NCBI RefSeq assembly: GCF_003628305.1
Contig: NZ_RBZM01000004.1
Span: 434,001-498,000, forward strand
Direction of reading: 5' to 3'
Length of the DNA stretch: 64,000 nucleotides
DNA from: Cohnella endophytica
GTDB taxonomy: Bacteria; Bacillota; Bacilli; Paenibacillales; Paenibacillaceae
The position numbers were made by a program, and so were the translations under genes. Below are positions 27,279 through 37,043 of this stretch, piece by piece (the first letter of the stretch is position 1; each line of letters begins with the position of its first letter). The notes beneath the pieces are model-generated. The model worked only from the letters and a program-made list of their open reading frames with translations. It was not told where the DNA came from and did no database searches.

Positions 27279-29534
27279 ATGACGAAAAGGATAAAGCTGC
27301 GGACGCTGCTGACGGGAGGGTTATTCACCCTCCTTTTTGTCGGTTTAATCGTAAGAATATATGTGGTACAGATCGTGAAAGCCGATTACTGGACCGCGCA
27401 AGCGATGAAAACTTGGATGACGAAAGAGACGATTACGCAGGAACGCGGCAAACTGCTCGACAGGGATGGCAAGGTACTTGCCGCGGACGCGGTCGCTTAT
27501 ACCGTCGCCGTCGGTCCTAAGCAGATCGCGGAGCTGGAGAAGAAGCATCCGGAATGGAAACTGACCGACCGGATCGTGTCCAAGCTGCATATCGTTCTGG
27601 GCACGGAGGAAGCCAAGCTTCGGGAAATGATTACCGCGAAGAAGGAAAACGGCGAGTACCTCGCCCAGAAGGAAATTCGGCCGGAAGGCTGGAAGATCGA
27701 CAAACCGGTCATGGACCGGCTGTCGGCCTTCCGCGACGAGCTTCGCAAAATAACCAAAACCAGCAACGTCGGCCTCTATTTCATAGACGAACAGAAGCGT
27801 TATTATCCGAACGGTTCGCTTGCTTCCCAAATTCTCGGATATGAGAACAAGGACGGCATAGCGATCGAGGGGCTGGAGAAAAAGCTGAATGATCAGTTAA
27901 GCGGAACTCCCGGATTCATTAAATACCAGAAAGACGGTTCCAGAACCCAATTGCCTAACGGCCAAGTCGAGTATAAGCAAGCGGTGGACGGTAATAGCGT
28001 GACGCTTACGATCGATAAGGATATTCAGTTCTATATCGAGGAAGCGCTCAAGACGGTTTACGAGAAAACCAAACCGATCAGCGCCACGGCGATCGCGGCC
28101 GACCCGGATACGATGGAAATTCTGGGGATGGCCAGTTTCCCGAATTACGATCCGAATGTTTACTGGGAGAAGTCGAAGGATCAAGCGGCTTTCAAGAACA
28201 ACGCCATCCAGTCTCTGTACGAGCCGGGATCTACGTTCAAGATCGTAACGTTGGCCGCGGCCGTCCAGGAAGGAATCTTCAAGCCCGACGATATCTATAT
28301 GTCCGGCAGCGTCAGCTATAAGAACGTCAGCACGATTCATGACCACAACTGGTCGGGATGGGGCCCGATTTCTTACTTGGACGGGCTTAAGCACTCCAGT
28401 AACGTGGCGTTCGTTAAGCTCGGTTATGAGTTTCTAGGCAAAGAAAAACTAGTCAAGTATATTAACGATTTCGGCTTCGGCCAGAAGACGGGCATCGAAT
28501 TGCCGAACGAGATTTCCCGCTCGGTTAATCTCCAATGGCCCAGCGACGTCGCGCGGGCAACGTTCGGACAAGGCAGCGTGCTCGTCACGCCGATCCAGCA
28601 GGTTGCCGCGGTAGCGGCCGTCGCGAACGGCGGCAAGCTATTGGTTCCGCATATCGTAAAGTCGATCAGCGATCCGACCACGGGCGAGAAAACAGTGACG
28701 GAACCGCAAGTCGTACGCCAGGTAATTTCCGCAGATACATCCCGCAAGGTGGGCGAATATCTCGAAACGGTCGTTAGCGACAAGTTGATCGGAACGGGGA
28801 AGAGCGCATATATTCCCGGTTACCGCATTGCCGGGAAGACGGGAACGGCGCAGAAGGTCGTCAGAAATCCCGCCACGGGTAAAAGCGAGTATTCCAAAGA
28901 TAGGTATGTCGTCTCTTTTATCGGATACGCGCCCGTCGAGAAACCGAAGGTCGTGCTGTACGTCGTCGTCGACGAACCGCAAGTCGACAATGCCGGGGGC
29001 GGTTCGATAGCAGGGCCGGTTTTCAAAGAAATCATGGGCAAGTCGCTTCATCATCTCGGCATCGAGCCGAATTTGGAGACGACGGACGATACCGACACGA
29101 AGGCAGCCGCCGGTACCGCGAAACCGGAGGAAGTTACCGCCTCCGTGCCGGACGTGACGGGCATGACCGTCGCCCAGGCGCAGGAGCGGTTGAAATCCAC
29201 TCGTTTCCCTATCGGGGTGCTCGGAAGCGGAACGAAGGTGCTTCAGCAATTGCCGAAAGCGGAAAGCGTCCTGCCGGCATCGCAAAGAATCTACCTATTG
29301 ACCGATACGAAACCCGGCAACGTTCCCGATCTAACGGGGTTGTCGCTCAGGGACGCGCTCGAGATGTGTTCGCTGCTCAAGGTCGTTTGCACGGTGGAAG
29401 GACAAGGCTACGTCGTTAGCCAGAAAGCCGTCAAGACCGATGGCAAGTGGACGCTTCATATCAAGTTGGCGCCGCAGAACGGGCCCGTCACGACGCCGGA
29501 TCCATCGCAGCAGAATGTCGCGCCTCCCGAATAA
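27279..29534 (+). CDS. pbpB: Penicillin-binding protein 2B-like division transpeptidase with PASTA repeats
   Basis: A 751-residue class B penicillin-binding protein. N-terminal membrane anchor (about 10-30), PBP dimerisation domain, then the transpeptidase domain with SxxK in PGSTFK, SSN, and KTG in GKTGTAQK. Two C-terminal PASTA modules (starting near ASVPDVTGMTV and GNVPDLTGLSL) may bind uncrosslinked peptidoglycan. It performs septal crosslinking, in the expected place after ftsL. Confidence 0.94.
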   Translation: MTKRIKLRTLLTGGLFTLLFVGLIVRIYVVQIVKADYWTAQAMKTWMTKETITQERGKLLDRDGKVLAADAVAYTVAVGPKQIAELEKKHPEWKLTDRIVSKLHIVLGTEEAKLREMITAKKENGEYLAQKEIRPEGWKIDKPVMDRLSAFRDELRKITKTSNVGLYFIDEQKRYYPNGSLASQILGYENKDGIAIEGLEKKLNDQLSGTPGFIKYQKDGSRTQLPNGQVEYKQAVDGNSVTLTIDKDIQFYIEEALKTVYEKTKPISATAIAADPDTMEILGMASFPNYDPNVYWEKSKDQAAFKNNAIQSLYEPGSTFKIVTLAAAVQEGIFKPDDIYMSGSVSYKNVSTIHDHNWSGWGPISYLDGLKHSSNVAFVKLGYEFLGKEKLVKYINDFGFGQKTGIELPNEISRSVNLQWPSDVARATFGQGSVLVTPIQQVAAVAAVANGGKLLVPHIVKSISDPTTGEKTVTEPQVVRQVISADTSRKVGEYLETVVSDKLIGTGKSAYIPGYRIAGKTGTAQKVVRNPATGKSEYSKDRYVVSFIGYAPVEKPKVVLYVVVDEPQVDNAGGGSIAGPVFKEIMGKSLHHLGIEPNLETTDDTDTKAAAGTAKPEEVTASVPDVTGMTVAQAQERLKSTRFPIGVLGSGTKVLQQLPKAESVLPASQRIYLLTDTKPGNVPDLTGLSLRDALEMCSLLKVVCTVEGQGYVVSQKAVKTDGKWTLHIKLAPQNGPVTTPDPSQQNVAPPE

Positions 29535-29559
29535 GAAGGCTTGTTCTAACCCGCTTGCG

Positions 29560-29606
29560 CCGGGAATAGTCTGGAACTAGGCGAAAGCACGTCCAGACGT
29601 TCCCGG
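29560..29606 (+). promoter_or_regulatory. Strong hairpin in the pbpB-spoVD intergenic RNA
   Basis: CCGGGAA (29560-29566) pairs with TTCCCGG (29600-29606) and GTCTGGA (29569-29575) with TCCAGAC (29592-29598), giving two 7-bp helices separated by a small internal loop, with a 16-nt apical loop. It ends 4 nt before the spoVD GGGGG ribosome site. The T run comes 9 nt after the stem, so it is not a standard terminator. It may separate pbpB and spoVD expression or stabilise processed ends. Confidence 0.5.
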
Positions 29607-29622
29607 TAAAGGGGGTTTTTTG

Positions 29623-31551
29623 TTGAAGACATCGAAGGTAACGGTTCGCAAAAGGCTGTACGTCGCGCTAATATTCTCGGTTGTCGCGTTTCTCGCGTTG
29701 ATCGTTCGGTTAGGCTACGTACAACTGATCGCAGGCGCGGAAATTACCAAGAAAGCGGAGGATTCCTGGAGAAGGGATATTCCTTTTCAAGCGAAGCGCG
29801 GGGAAATTCTCGACCGTAACGGGACCAGACTCGCGTATAACATCAGCTCTCCGACGATCTACGCGATACCGGTACAAATCAAAGACGCTAAGGATACGGC
29901 CCGCCAGCTGTCGGGACCGTTAGGCATGTCCGAGGCCATGCTGCTCGAGAAGCTTACGAAGCGACAGTCGAGCGTGGAATTAAAGCCCGGCGGACGCAAG
30001 CTGACGACGGAGAAGGCGCAAGCTGTCGCCGCGTTAGGACTTCCGGGCATCGTCGTCTCGGAGGATAACAAGCGCTATTACCCTTATGGCAACTTAGCCG
30101 CGCACGTGCTCGGTTTCACGGGAAGCTACAATCAGGGTTTAACGGGCTTGGAGCTGCAGTACGATCAAAGGTTGACCGGGTTGAAGGGAAGCGTGTCGTC
30201 TTTGGTGGACGCGGCCGGCCGCAAAATGCCGCAGTCGTCCGATAAATTCGTTCCCCCGCAAGATGGGCTTTCCTTGGAATTGACGATCGACAAAACGATC
30301 CAATCGATCGTCGAGCGCGAATTGGATCAAGCGATGCTTCATTATCAGGCGAACGACGTCATCGCCATTGCCATGAACCCGAAAACGGGTGAAATATTGG
30401 CGATGGGCAGCCGTCCGACGTTCGAACCGGATAAGTATCAAGAGGTATCTTCCGAAGTCTACAATCGCAACCTTCCGATCTGGATGACCTACGAGCCCGG
30501 TTCCACGTTCAAGATCATCACGCTCGCGGCGGCTATTCAGGAAGGCAAAGTCGATCTCGAGCACGAGCATTTTTATGATCCCGGCTCCATCGAAGTGGCA
30601 GGAGCGAAGCTGCGGTGCTGGAAAAAAGGAGGTCACGGAAGCCAGACGTTCCTCGAAGTGGTCGAGAATTCATGCAACCCCGGATTCGTAGCGCTCGGTC
30701 AAAGGCTGGGCAAGGATAAGTTGTTCTCGTACATTAACGCTTTCGGCTTCGGCAATAAAACCGGCATCGACCTGAAAGGCGAGGAGAACGGGATTTTGTT
30801 CAAGCCGAAGCAAGTAGGTCCGGTGGAGCTAGCTACGACTTCTTTCGGACAGGGGGTATCGGTAACGCCGATCCAGCAGATTACGGCAGTCTCGGCAGCG
30901 ATCAACGGAGGTAAGCTATATAAGCCTTTCGTGTCCAAATCCTGGATACAGCCGGAAACGGGGACGATTCTGGAGGAAACGAAACCGACGCTCGTCAGGC
31001 AAGTCATATCCCCGGAAACATCCAAGACGGTACGCGAAGCGCTCGAAAAAGTGGTGGCCGAAGGAACGGGCGGCAAAGCGTTCTTGGACGGCTACCGGGT
31101 CGGAGGCAAAACCGGGACCGCGCAGAAGGTCATCAACGGCCGCTACTCCGCGAACGAGCATATCGTATCGTTCATAGGATTCGCGCCGGCGGACGACCCG
31201 CAGCTCGTCGTTTACGTAGCCGTCGACAATCCGCAAGGCATCCAGTTCGGAGGCGTCGTCGCCGCGCCGGTAGTCCGCAATATTATGGCGGATGCGTTAC
31301 CCTACATGGGGATTCAGCCGCGAACGACCCAAGTGGACAAAAAATTCAAGCCGAACGCCAACGAGACGAGAATCGTCACCGTTCCGAATCTGGTCGGCAA
31401 AACGGTATCGGACCTCTACGAGGACATGAATTCGAACTTCCAACTGGCGGCTTCGGGCAGCGGAACGACGGTCCTTCGCCAAGCGCCGGCCGCCGGCGCG
31501 CGCGTCGAGCAAGGCTCGGTTATCCGCATCTATCTAGGCGCGCAGGATTAA
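29623..31551 (+). CDS. spoVD: Stage V sporulation protein D (sporulation-specific PBP)
   Basis: A 642-residue class B penicillin-binding protein paralogous to the previous gene: membrane anchor (about 12-32), dimerisation domain, transpeptidase domain (PGSTFK, SCN in VENSCNPG, GKTGTAQK) and a single C-terminal PASTA module (TVPNLVGKTV). SpoVD crosslinks spore cortex peptidoglycan with SpoVE. Two adjacent TTG codons (29620, 29623) could start it; the second sits 7 nt after GGGGG and is preferred. Confidence 0.93.
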   Translation: MKTSKVTVRKRLYVALIFSVVAFLALIVRLGYVQLIAGAEITKKAEDSWRRDIPFQAKRGEILDRNGTRLAYNISSPTIYAIPVQIKDAKDTARQLSGPLGMSEAMLLEKLTKRQSSVELKPGGRKLTTEKAQAVAALGLPGIVVSEDNKRYYPYGNLAAHVLGFTGSYNQGLTGLELQYDQRLTGLKGSVSSLVDAAGRKMPQSSDKFVPPQDGLSLELTIDKTIQSIVERELDQAMLHYQANDVIAIAMNPKTGEILAMGSRPTFEPDKYQEVSSEVYNRNLPIWMTYEPGSTFKIITLAAAIQEGKVDLEHEHFYDPGSIEVAGAKLRCWKKGGHGSQTFLEVVENSCNPGFVALGQRLGKDKLFSYINAFGFGNKTGIDLKGEENGILFKPKQVGPVELATTSFGQGVSVTPIQQITAVSAAINGGKLYKPFVSKSWIQPETGTILEETKPTLVRQVISPETSKTVREALEKVVAEGTGGKAFLDGYRVGGKTGTAQKVINGRYSANEHIVSFIGFAPADDPQLVVYVAVDNPQGIQFGGVVAAPVVRNIMADALPYMGIQPRTTQVDKKFKPNANETRIVTVPNLVGKTVSDLYEDMNSNFQLAASGSGTTVLRQAPAAGARVEQGSVIRIYLGAQD

Positions 31552-31585
31552 AGTTTGCTCATTCCTCTTGAATGAAGGGGAGCCA

Positions 31586-31615
31586 TTGGACCATAATGAG
31601 TGTACATTGTACAAA
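31586..31615 (+). promoter_or_regulatory. Possible murE promoter with a TGTACA palindrome
   Basis: TTGGAC (31586-31591) and TACAAA (31610-31615) are 18 nt apart. TGTACATTGTACA (31601-31613), symmetric apart from its central base, overlaps the -10 region and could bind a dimeric regulator. No regulator can be named. Confidence 0.35.
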
Positions 31616-31666
31616 TGATCACAAAGAAACGCATGTGAACTTGTCATCGTCAGGAGGACGCCACCT

Positions 31667-33154
31667 ATGAACTTAGCCGAATTGTCGCAACAATTGCTGT
31701 TATCCCGGATCATCGGCGATCCGTCCGTCCGCGTGCTTAGCTTGGAGGCCGATTCAAGAAAAGCGAAGCCGGGCAATTTGTTTTTCTGCTTGCCCGGCCA
31801 TACGGTCGACGGGCACGACTACGCCCCTCAAGCCGTCGCCGCGGGCGCGTCCGCGCTCGTCACGACGAGAGAATTGCCGTTGCCTATCGCGCAACTCGTC
31901 GTACCGGATACAAGACAGGCGCTCGCCGTGCTGGCGGATTATTTCTACGGCAAACCGTCGCACGCGCTTCGACCCGTCGGAATTACCGGAACGAACGGGA
32001 AAACGACGACGACGTATTTGATCGAACAGATATGGGCGGACGCGGGCGTATCCGCTGGCGTTATCGGCACGATCGAGACTCGTTATGCGGGCCAAAGCGT
32101 TCCGATGTCGGGTACGACTCCTGACGTGCTGGAGCTGCAGCGCATTTTCCGGTCGATGGCGGATGCCGGAACGGAACGATGCGTCATGGAGGTTTCCTCG
32201 CATGCGCTCGAACAGGGAAGAGTGAAAGGTACCCGGTTCCGGACCGCCGTATTCACGAATTTAACTCAGGATCACCTTGATTATCACGGTACGATGGAAG
32301 CTTATGAAGCGGCAAAAGGGTTGTTCTTCTCCCGCCTCGGCAACACGTATTCCAATAATCCGGGAGAGCGCAATTATGCCGTCTTGAACGCGGACGACGA
32401 CGCTACGAAACGGTTCGCCAAGCTAACGTCCGCGGAAGTGCTGACTTACGGCATCGACAATGCCGCGGATATTAAAGCTTCCGAAGTGAAAATTACGTCG
32501 ATGGGAACGACTTTTGCCCTCGAGACGTTTCTCGGGAATCGGCAAGTGAGCTTGCGTTTGGTAGGCAAGTTTAACGTCTATAATTCGCTTGCCGCGCTTG
32601 GAGTGGCGATATGCGAGGGAATCGGATTGGACGACGCGATACGCAGTCTCGAGCGGATTCCGGGCGTTCCCGGCCGCGTGGAACCGGTCGACGAAGATCA
32701 GGATTATGCCGTCATCGTCGATTACGCGCATACGCCGGACGGTTTGGAGAACGTATTGAACGCCGTAAAGGAGCTTGCCAAAGGCGAAGTGATCTGCGTA
32801 TTCGGCTGCGGCGGCGATCGCGATAAGACGAAGCGCCCGCTGATGGGACGCATCGCTTCGGAGCTTGCGGACAAACTTATCGTGACGAGCGACAATCCGC
32901 GTTCGGAGGATCCGCTGGCTATCCTGCAAGATATTGAAGCGGGCTTGAAAGACGCGGGTGTTGCGCCCGAACGCTACGAACTGGAGCCCAATAGACGCTC
33001 CGCGATCGAAAAAGCGGTTGAAATGGCAAGCCCCGGCGATGTAGTATTGATTGCGGGGAAAGGGCACGAAACGTATCAAATCATCGGAGACGTTACGCAT
33101 GATTTCGATGACCGTCTCGTGGCGAAAGAAGCGATAAGGAGTCGAAACAAGTGA
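31667..33154 (+). CDS. murE: UDP-MurNAc-tripeptide synthetase MurE (meso-DAP adding)
   Basis: A 495-residue Mur ligase: N-terminal UDP-binding domain, ATP-binding GITGTNGKTTTTYL (about 104-117), and a C-terminal domain with the DNPR motif (TSDNPRSEDP) that selects meso-diaminopimelate. This fits the DapL-type DAP pathway gene at 60.4 kb. GGAGGAC precedes the ATG. The murF start overlaps the stop. Confidence 0.97.
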   Translation: MNLAELSQQLLLSRIIGDPSVRVLSLEADSRKAKPGNLFFCLPGHTVDGHDYAPQAVAAGASALVTTRELPLPIAQLVVPDTRQALAVLADYFYGKPSHALRPVGITGTNGKTTTTYLIEQIWADAGVSAGVIGTIETRYAGQSVPMSGTTPDVLELQRIFRSMADAGTERCVMEVSSHALEQGRVKGTRFRTAVFTNLTQDHLDYHGTMEAYEAAKGLFFSRLGNTYSNNPGERNYAVLNADDDATKRFAKLTSAEVLTYGIDNAADIKASEVKITSMGTTFALETFLGNRQVSLRLVGKFNVYNSLAALGVAICEGIGLDDAIRSLERIPGVPGRVEPVDEDQDYAVIVDYAHTPDGLENVLNAVKELAKGEVICVFGCGGDRDKTKRPLMGRIASELADKLIVTSDNPRSEDPLAILQDIEAGLKDAGVAPERYELEPNRRSAIEKAVEMASPGDVVLIAGKGHETYQIIGDVTHDFDDRLVAKEAIRSRNK

Positions 33155-34575
33155 TGCAGGCAACGATTCGCGAAGTCGCGGAGTGGAGCGGCGCGTCAAG
33201 CATAATCGGTTTAACAAACGACGGCGAAAGACTCGTGCTGTCGGGCGTCTCTACGGATACGCGCCGGATCGCGCCGGGACAATTGTTCGTTCCGCTGCGG
33301 GGAGACCGGTTCGATGGGCACGATTACGTCCGCGCGGCGCGGGATGCGGGAGCTTCCGCCGCATTATGGGACGGCGGCGTGCGGGTTCCGAACGGAATCG
33401 ATCTACCGCTCGTTATCGTCGATGATACGTTGGCGGCACTGCAAGCGTTGGCGGTCGGATACTTGCGCACGCTCGAAGCGAAGATCGTCGCGGTCACGGG
33501 AAGCAACGGCAAGACCACGACCAAGGACTTGATTTCTTCCGTACTGTCTACCGAGTTCCGCGTACATAAGACGGAAGGAAATTACAATAACCATATCGGG
33601 TTGCCGCTGACCGTGCTTAGCGCTCCCAAGCATACGCAAGCGCTCGTGCTGGAGTTGGGAATGAGCGGCGAAGGCGAGATTTCATTGCTGTCGTCGCTTG
33701 GTACGCCCGATATCGCCGTCGTTACGAACGTAGGCGAGTCTCATTTGCTTCAGTTGGGGTCGCGCAGGAATATCGCCCGCGCCAAACTGGAGATCGTCGA
33801 CGGCTTGAAGCCGGGCGGCACGCTCGTCTATTACGGCGACGAACCGTTGCTCGTCGAGGAGCTTGCCGCCAAGCCCCTGATCAAGACGATCCGCACGGTA
33901 ACGTTCGGCGAGAATACGGGCAACGATTGGATCGCCCGATACATTCGGGCGAACGCCGAAAGCACGAAATTCACGATCGGCGGGACAATGGGAGCGGACG
34001 AAGAGGAGAAGGCGTTCGAGTTGCCGGTGCCCGGCAGGCACAATGCGGTCAACGCGCTGGCGGCGATCGCGGTCGGCAGGCTGTTCGGCCTGTCGTTCGC
34101 CGCAATCGGAGAAGGCTTGAAGTCGGTGAAGCTAACCGGGATGCGGATAGAGCGCAGCGCGGCGAAGAACGGGGCAGTCATCCTTAACGACGCGTATAAC
34201 GCCAGTCCGACGTCCGTCAGGGCCGCCATTAACCTCGTGGCCGAGCTGTCCGGGTACCGTCGCAAATGGATCGTGCTCGGAGACATGTTAGAGCTTGGCC
34301 CGAACGAAGCGGAAATGCATGCCGAAATCGGAAGCTACCTTAACGAAACGAAAGCCGACGAGGTACTTTTCTACGGACCGCTGTCTAATGATACGTACCG
34401 GGCGGCTCTCGCGAATTTTGCCGCGGGCCGGGCGAGATACTTTACGGACAAAGAGGCGTTGGCGGATGAGCTGCTCGACCGGCTCGATACGGACGATCTC
34501 GTCCTGGTGAAAGCTTCAAGGGGAATGAAAATGGAAGAAATCGTAACGATATTGCAGAAAGGAGCCAGAGGATAA
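33151..34575 (+). CDS. murF: UDP-MurNAc-pentapeptide synthetase MurF
   Basis: A 474-residue Mur ligase that adds D-Ala-D-Ala to the UDP-MurNAc-tripeptide. P-loop [12 protein letters not shown] (about 113-124), [11 protein letters not shown] and [14 protein letters not shown] are characteristic. It can begin at GTG 33151 (9 nt after AAGGAG, overlapping murE) or at the adjacent ATG 33154; the two proteins differ by one residue. Confidence 0.96.
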   Translation: MMQATIREVAEWSGASSIIGLTNDGERLVLSGVSTDTRRIAPGQLFVPLRGDRFDGHDYVRAARDAGASAALWDGGVRVPNGIDLPLVIVDDTLAALQALAVGYLRTLEAKIVAVTGSNGKTTTKDLISSVLSTEFRVHKTEGNYNNHIGLPLTVLSAPKHTQALVLELGMSGEGEISLLSSLGTPDIAVVTNVGESHLLQLGSRRNIARAKLEIVDGLKPGGTLVYYGDEPLLVEELAAKPLIKTIRTVTFGENTGNDWIARYIRANAESTKFTIGGTMGADEEEKAFELPVPGRHNAVNALAAIAVGRLFGLSFAAIGEGLKSVKLTGMRIERSAAKNGAVILNDAYNASPTSVRAAINLVAELSGYRRKWIVLGDMLELGPNEAEMHAEIGSYLNETKADEVLFYGPLSNDTYRAALANFAAGRARYFTDKEALADELLDRLDTDDLVLVKASRGMKMEEIVTILQKGARG

Positions 34576-34579
34576 CGAA

Positions 34580-35542
34580 ATGGACTATACTTCGATTTTT
34601 TGGACGCTCGGCGTCTCCTTCGTGCTTGCGGTACTATTCGGGCCTCTGTTCATTCCGCTGCTGCGCAGACTGAAGTTCGGGCAAACGGTCCGCGTGGACG
34701 GACCGGAGTCTCATCTGAAAAAAACGGGAACGCCTACGATGGGCGGGATTATCATACTCGTCGCCCTGACGCTCGCGTTTCTGAAGTTCGCCGACAGAGG
34801 TTTGGAATATTGGGCGCTCATCACGGCATGCCTCGGATTCGGATTGGTAGGTTTTCTGGACGATTATATCAAGATCGTATTCAAGCGTTCGCTCGGTTTA
34901 ACCGCGAAGCAAAAGCTGTTCGGTCAGCTTCTGTTCGCCGCCATCTTCTGCTTTTTGCTATACCGGATGGATCATAGCACGGTCGTTAGCGTACCGGGCA
35001 CCGGTTGGTCCTACGACTTGGGCTGGGCTTATTACGTTCTCGTCGTCATCATGTTTTTGGGCTCTACGAACGCCGTCAACTTTACGGACGGGCTAGACGG
35101 ACTGTTGTCGGGGACAAGCGCCTTGGCATTCGGCGCGTTCGCGATTATCGCGCTGGAAGCGACGCAACCGCAATCGGCCGTATTCAGCGCCGCGGTCGTC
35201 GGAGCCGTGCTCGGGTTCCTCGTGTACAACGCGCATCCGGCGAAAATTTTCATGGGCGACACCGGCTCGTTAGGTCTTGGAGGCGGAATCGCGGCCGTAG
35301 CCATCCTGACGAAAACGGAGCTATTGCTGATCGTTATCGGAGGCGTTTTCGTACTCGAAATGTTATCCGTCATCATTCAAGTCGCTTCGTTCAAGACGCG
35401 GGGCAAACGGGTATTCAAGATGAGTCCGATTCATCATCATTTCGAACTGTCGGGCTGGTCCGAATGGCGGGTCGTCACGACGTTCTGGTTCGTTGGCCTA
35501 TTGCTGGCGGGCGCGGGATTGTTGCTGTATAAGGCAAGCTAA
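34580..35542 (+). CDS. mraY: Phospho-MurNAc-pentapeptide translocase MraY
   Basis: A 320-residue protein with about ten membrane helices that makes lipid I from UDP-MurNAc-pentapeptide and undecaprenyl phosphate. Landmarks are TMGGIII, the catalytic Asp pair in [26 protein letters not shown] and the HHHFELSGW loop. It starts 5 nt after murF. Confidence 0.97.
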   Translation: MDYTSIFWTLGVSFVLAVLFGPLFIPLLRRLKFGQTVRVDGPESHLKKTGTPTMGGIIILVALTLAFLKFADRGLEYWALITACLGFGLVGFLDDYIKIVFKRSLGLTAKQKLFGQLLFAAIFCFLLYRMDHSTVVSVPGTGWSYDLGWAYYVLVVIMFLGSTNAVNFTDGLDGLLSGTSALAFGAFAIIALEATQPQSAVFSAAVVGAVLGFLVYNAHPAKIFMGDTGSLGLGGGIAAVAILTKTELLLIVIGGVFVLEMLSVIIQVASFKTRGKRVFKMSPIHHHFELSGWSEWRVVTTFWFVGLLLAGAGLLLYKAS

Positions 35543-35558
35543 AAAGGGGCAATAGCGG

Positions 35559-36998
35559 ATGAGGCAACTGACATCATACCGGGGGCGGCACGTCGTCGTT
35601 CTCGGCCTGGCTAGAAGCGGCGTGGCCGCAGCCAAACTGTTCCATGGCATCGGAGCGGACGTCGTCGTCAACGACAAGAAAGAGCGGGAACAATGCCCTG
35701 AAGCCGACGAATTGACGGCTTTGGGCATTTCTGTTGTGTGCGGGCATCATCCGGACGGACTGGTAACGAAGGATACGGCCCTGTTGGTCAAAAATCCGGG
35801 CATTCCTTATTCCGCGCCTCCGATCGTCGATGCCGAACGGCTAGGCGTCGAGGTCGCGACCGAGGTCGAGGTCGCATGGCATCTGTCTCCGGCGCCGATC
35901 ATCGGCATAACCGGTTCGAACGGTAAAACGACGACGACGACGCTGACCGGCGTTCTGCTCGAGGCCGCGGGACTGAAGCCGCTCGTCGCAGGCAACATCG
36001 GCAGACCGCTTAGCGAGGCCGCGCGGGAGGTTGCCGCGGACGGTTGGCTGGTCGCCGAGCTCAGCAGCTTTCAATTGAAGGGGACGACGGATTTCCGTCC
36101 GCGAATCGCCTGCCTGCTCAATGTTGCCGAAACGCATCTCGATTATCACGGCACGATGGAGGATTATGTCGACTCCAAGGCGAAATTGTTCGAGAACCAA
36201 TCGGATGAGGACGTCGCGATCTACAACGAGGATGACGAAACGTGCCGACGGTTGGCGAAGAACTTCAAAGGCAGCTCGATGCCGTTTTCCGTCACTAGAT
36301 CTTTACCCGTTGGCGTCATGGTCGAGCCTCCCTACGAGAACGTTAAGCCCGCCGAAGGAGAAGTCGAGTCCGAAGCGGAGAGATGGATCGTTCATCGCGC
36401 CGCCGACGGCGAAGAACGTCGAATTCTACGCGTCGACGAACTGGGCATTCCCGGACGCCATAACGCGGCGAACGCTCTGGCGGCCATCGCCATCGCGCTC
36501 GCGGCGGGAGCCGAGCCGGAACGTCTGGCGCAGCCTTTGCGCGATTTTCGCGGAGTGGAGCACAGATTGGAATACGTCGGAACGTTCGGCGGAGTAAAGT
36601 TCTACAACGATTCCAAGGCGACGAACCCGATGGCTACGACGATGTCGATTTTGTCATTGCCAGCTCCGCTCATCTTGGTGGCGGGCGGATTGGATCGCGG
36701 TTCCGACTACATGGAGCTGCTTCCGATTTTCCGCGACCGCCTGAAGGGTTTGGCGGCGCTTGGCGAGACGAGGGAAAAGCTGGGCCGGGTCGCGGCTATG
36801 TCCGGTTTAACGAGCGTGAAAATCGTCGAACCTGATAAGGACGCCGAGAGCACGCTCCGTCGAGCCGTAGAGGAAGCCGCCGCCATGGCGGAGCCGGGAG
36901 ACATCGTTCTCCTGTCTCCCGCTTGCGCGAGTTGGGACATGTTTCCGTCCTATGAGGTTCGGGGCCGCATTTTTAAGCAATCGGCGCATACGTTGTAG
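35559..36998 (+). CDS. murD: UDP-MurNAc-L-Ala:D-Glu ligase MurD
   Basis: A 479-residue Mur ligase with N-terminal Rossmann-like VVLGLARSGVAAA, ATP loop [14 protein letters not shown] (about 112-125), DYHGTMEDY and a C-terminal domain ending in LLSPACASWDMF. It adds D-glutamate. AAAGGGG precedes the ATG. It is about 20-30 residues longer than the common 450, with the extra length spread over loops near 230-270. Confidence 0.96.
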   Translation: MRQLTSYRGRHVVVLGLARSGVAAAKLFHGIGADVVVNDKKEREQCPEADELTALGISVVCGHHPDGLVTKDTALLVKNPGIPYSAPPIVDAERLGVEVATEVEVAWHLSPAPIIGITGSNGKTTTTTLTGVLLEAAGLKPLVAGNIGRPLSEAAREVAADGWLVAELSSFQLKGTTDFRPRIACLLNVAETHLDYHGTMEDYVDSKAKLFENQSDEDVAIYNEDDETCRRLAKNFKGSSMPFSVTRSLPVGVMVEPPYENVKPAEGEVESEAERWIVHRAADGEERRILRVDELGIPGRHNAANALAAIAIALAAGAEPERLAQPLRDFRGVEHRLEYVGTFGGVKFYNDSKATNPMATTMSILSLPAPLILVAGGLDRGSDYMELLPIFRDRLKGLAALGETREKLGRVAAMSGLTSVKIVEPDKDAESTLRRAVEEAAAMAEPGDIVLLSPACASWDMFPSYEVRGRIFKQSAHTL

Positions 36999-37043
36999 AA
37001 GGGGGCTCGTCCCCACTTCTGCAAACCGTGAGGTGTCCGGTTC

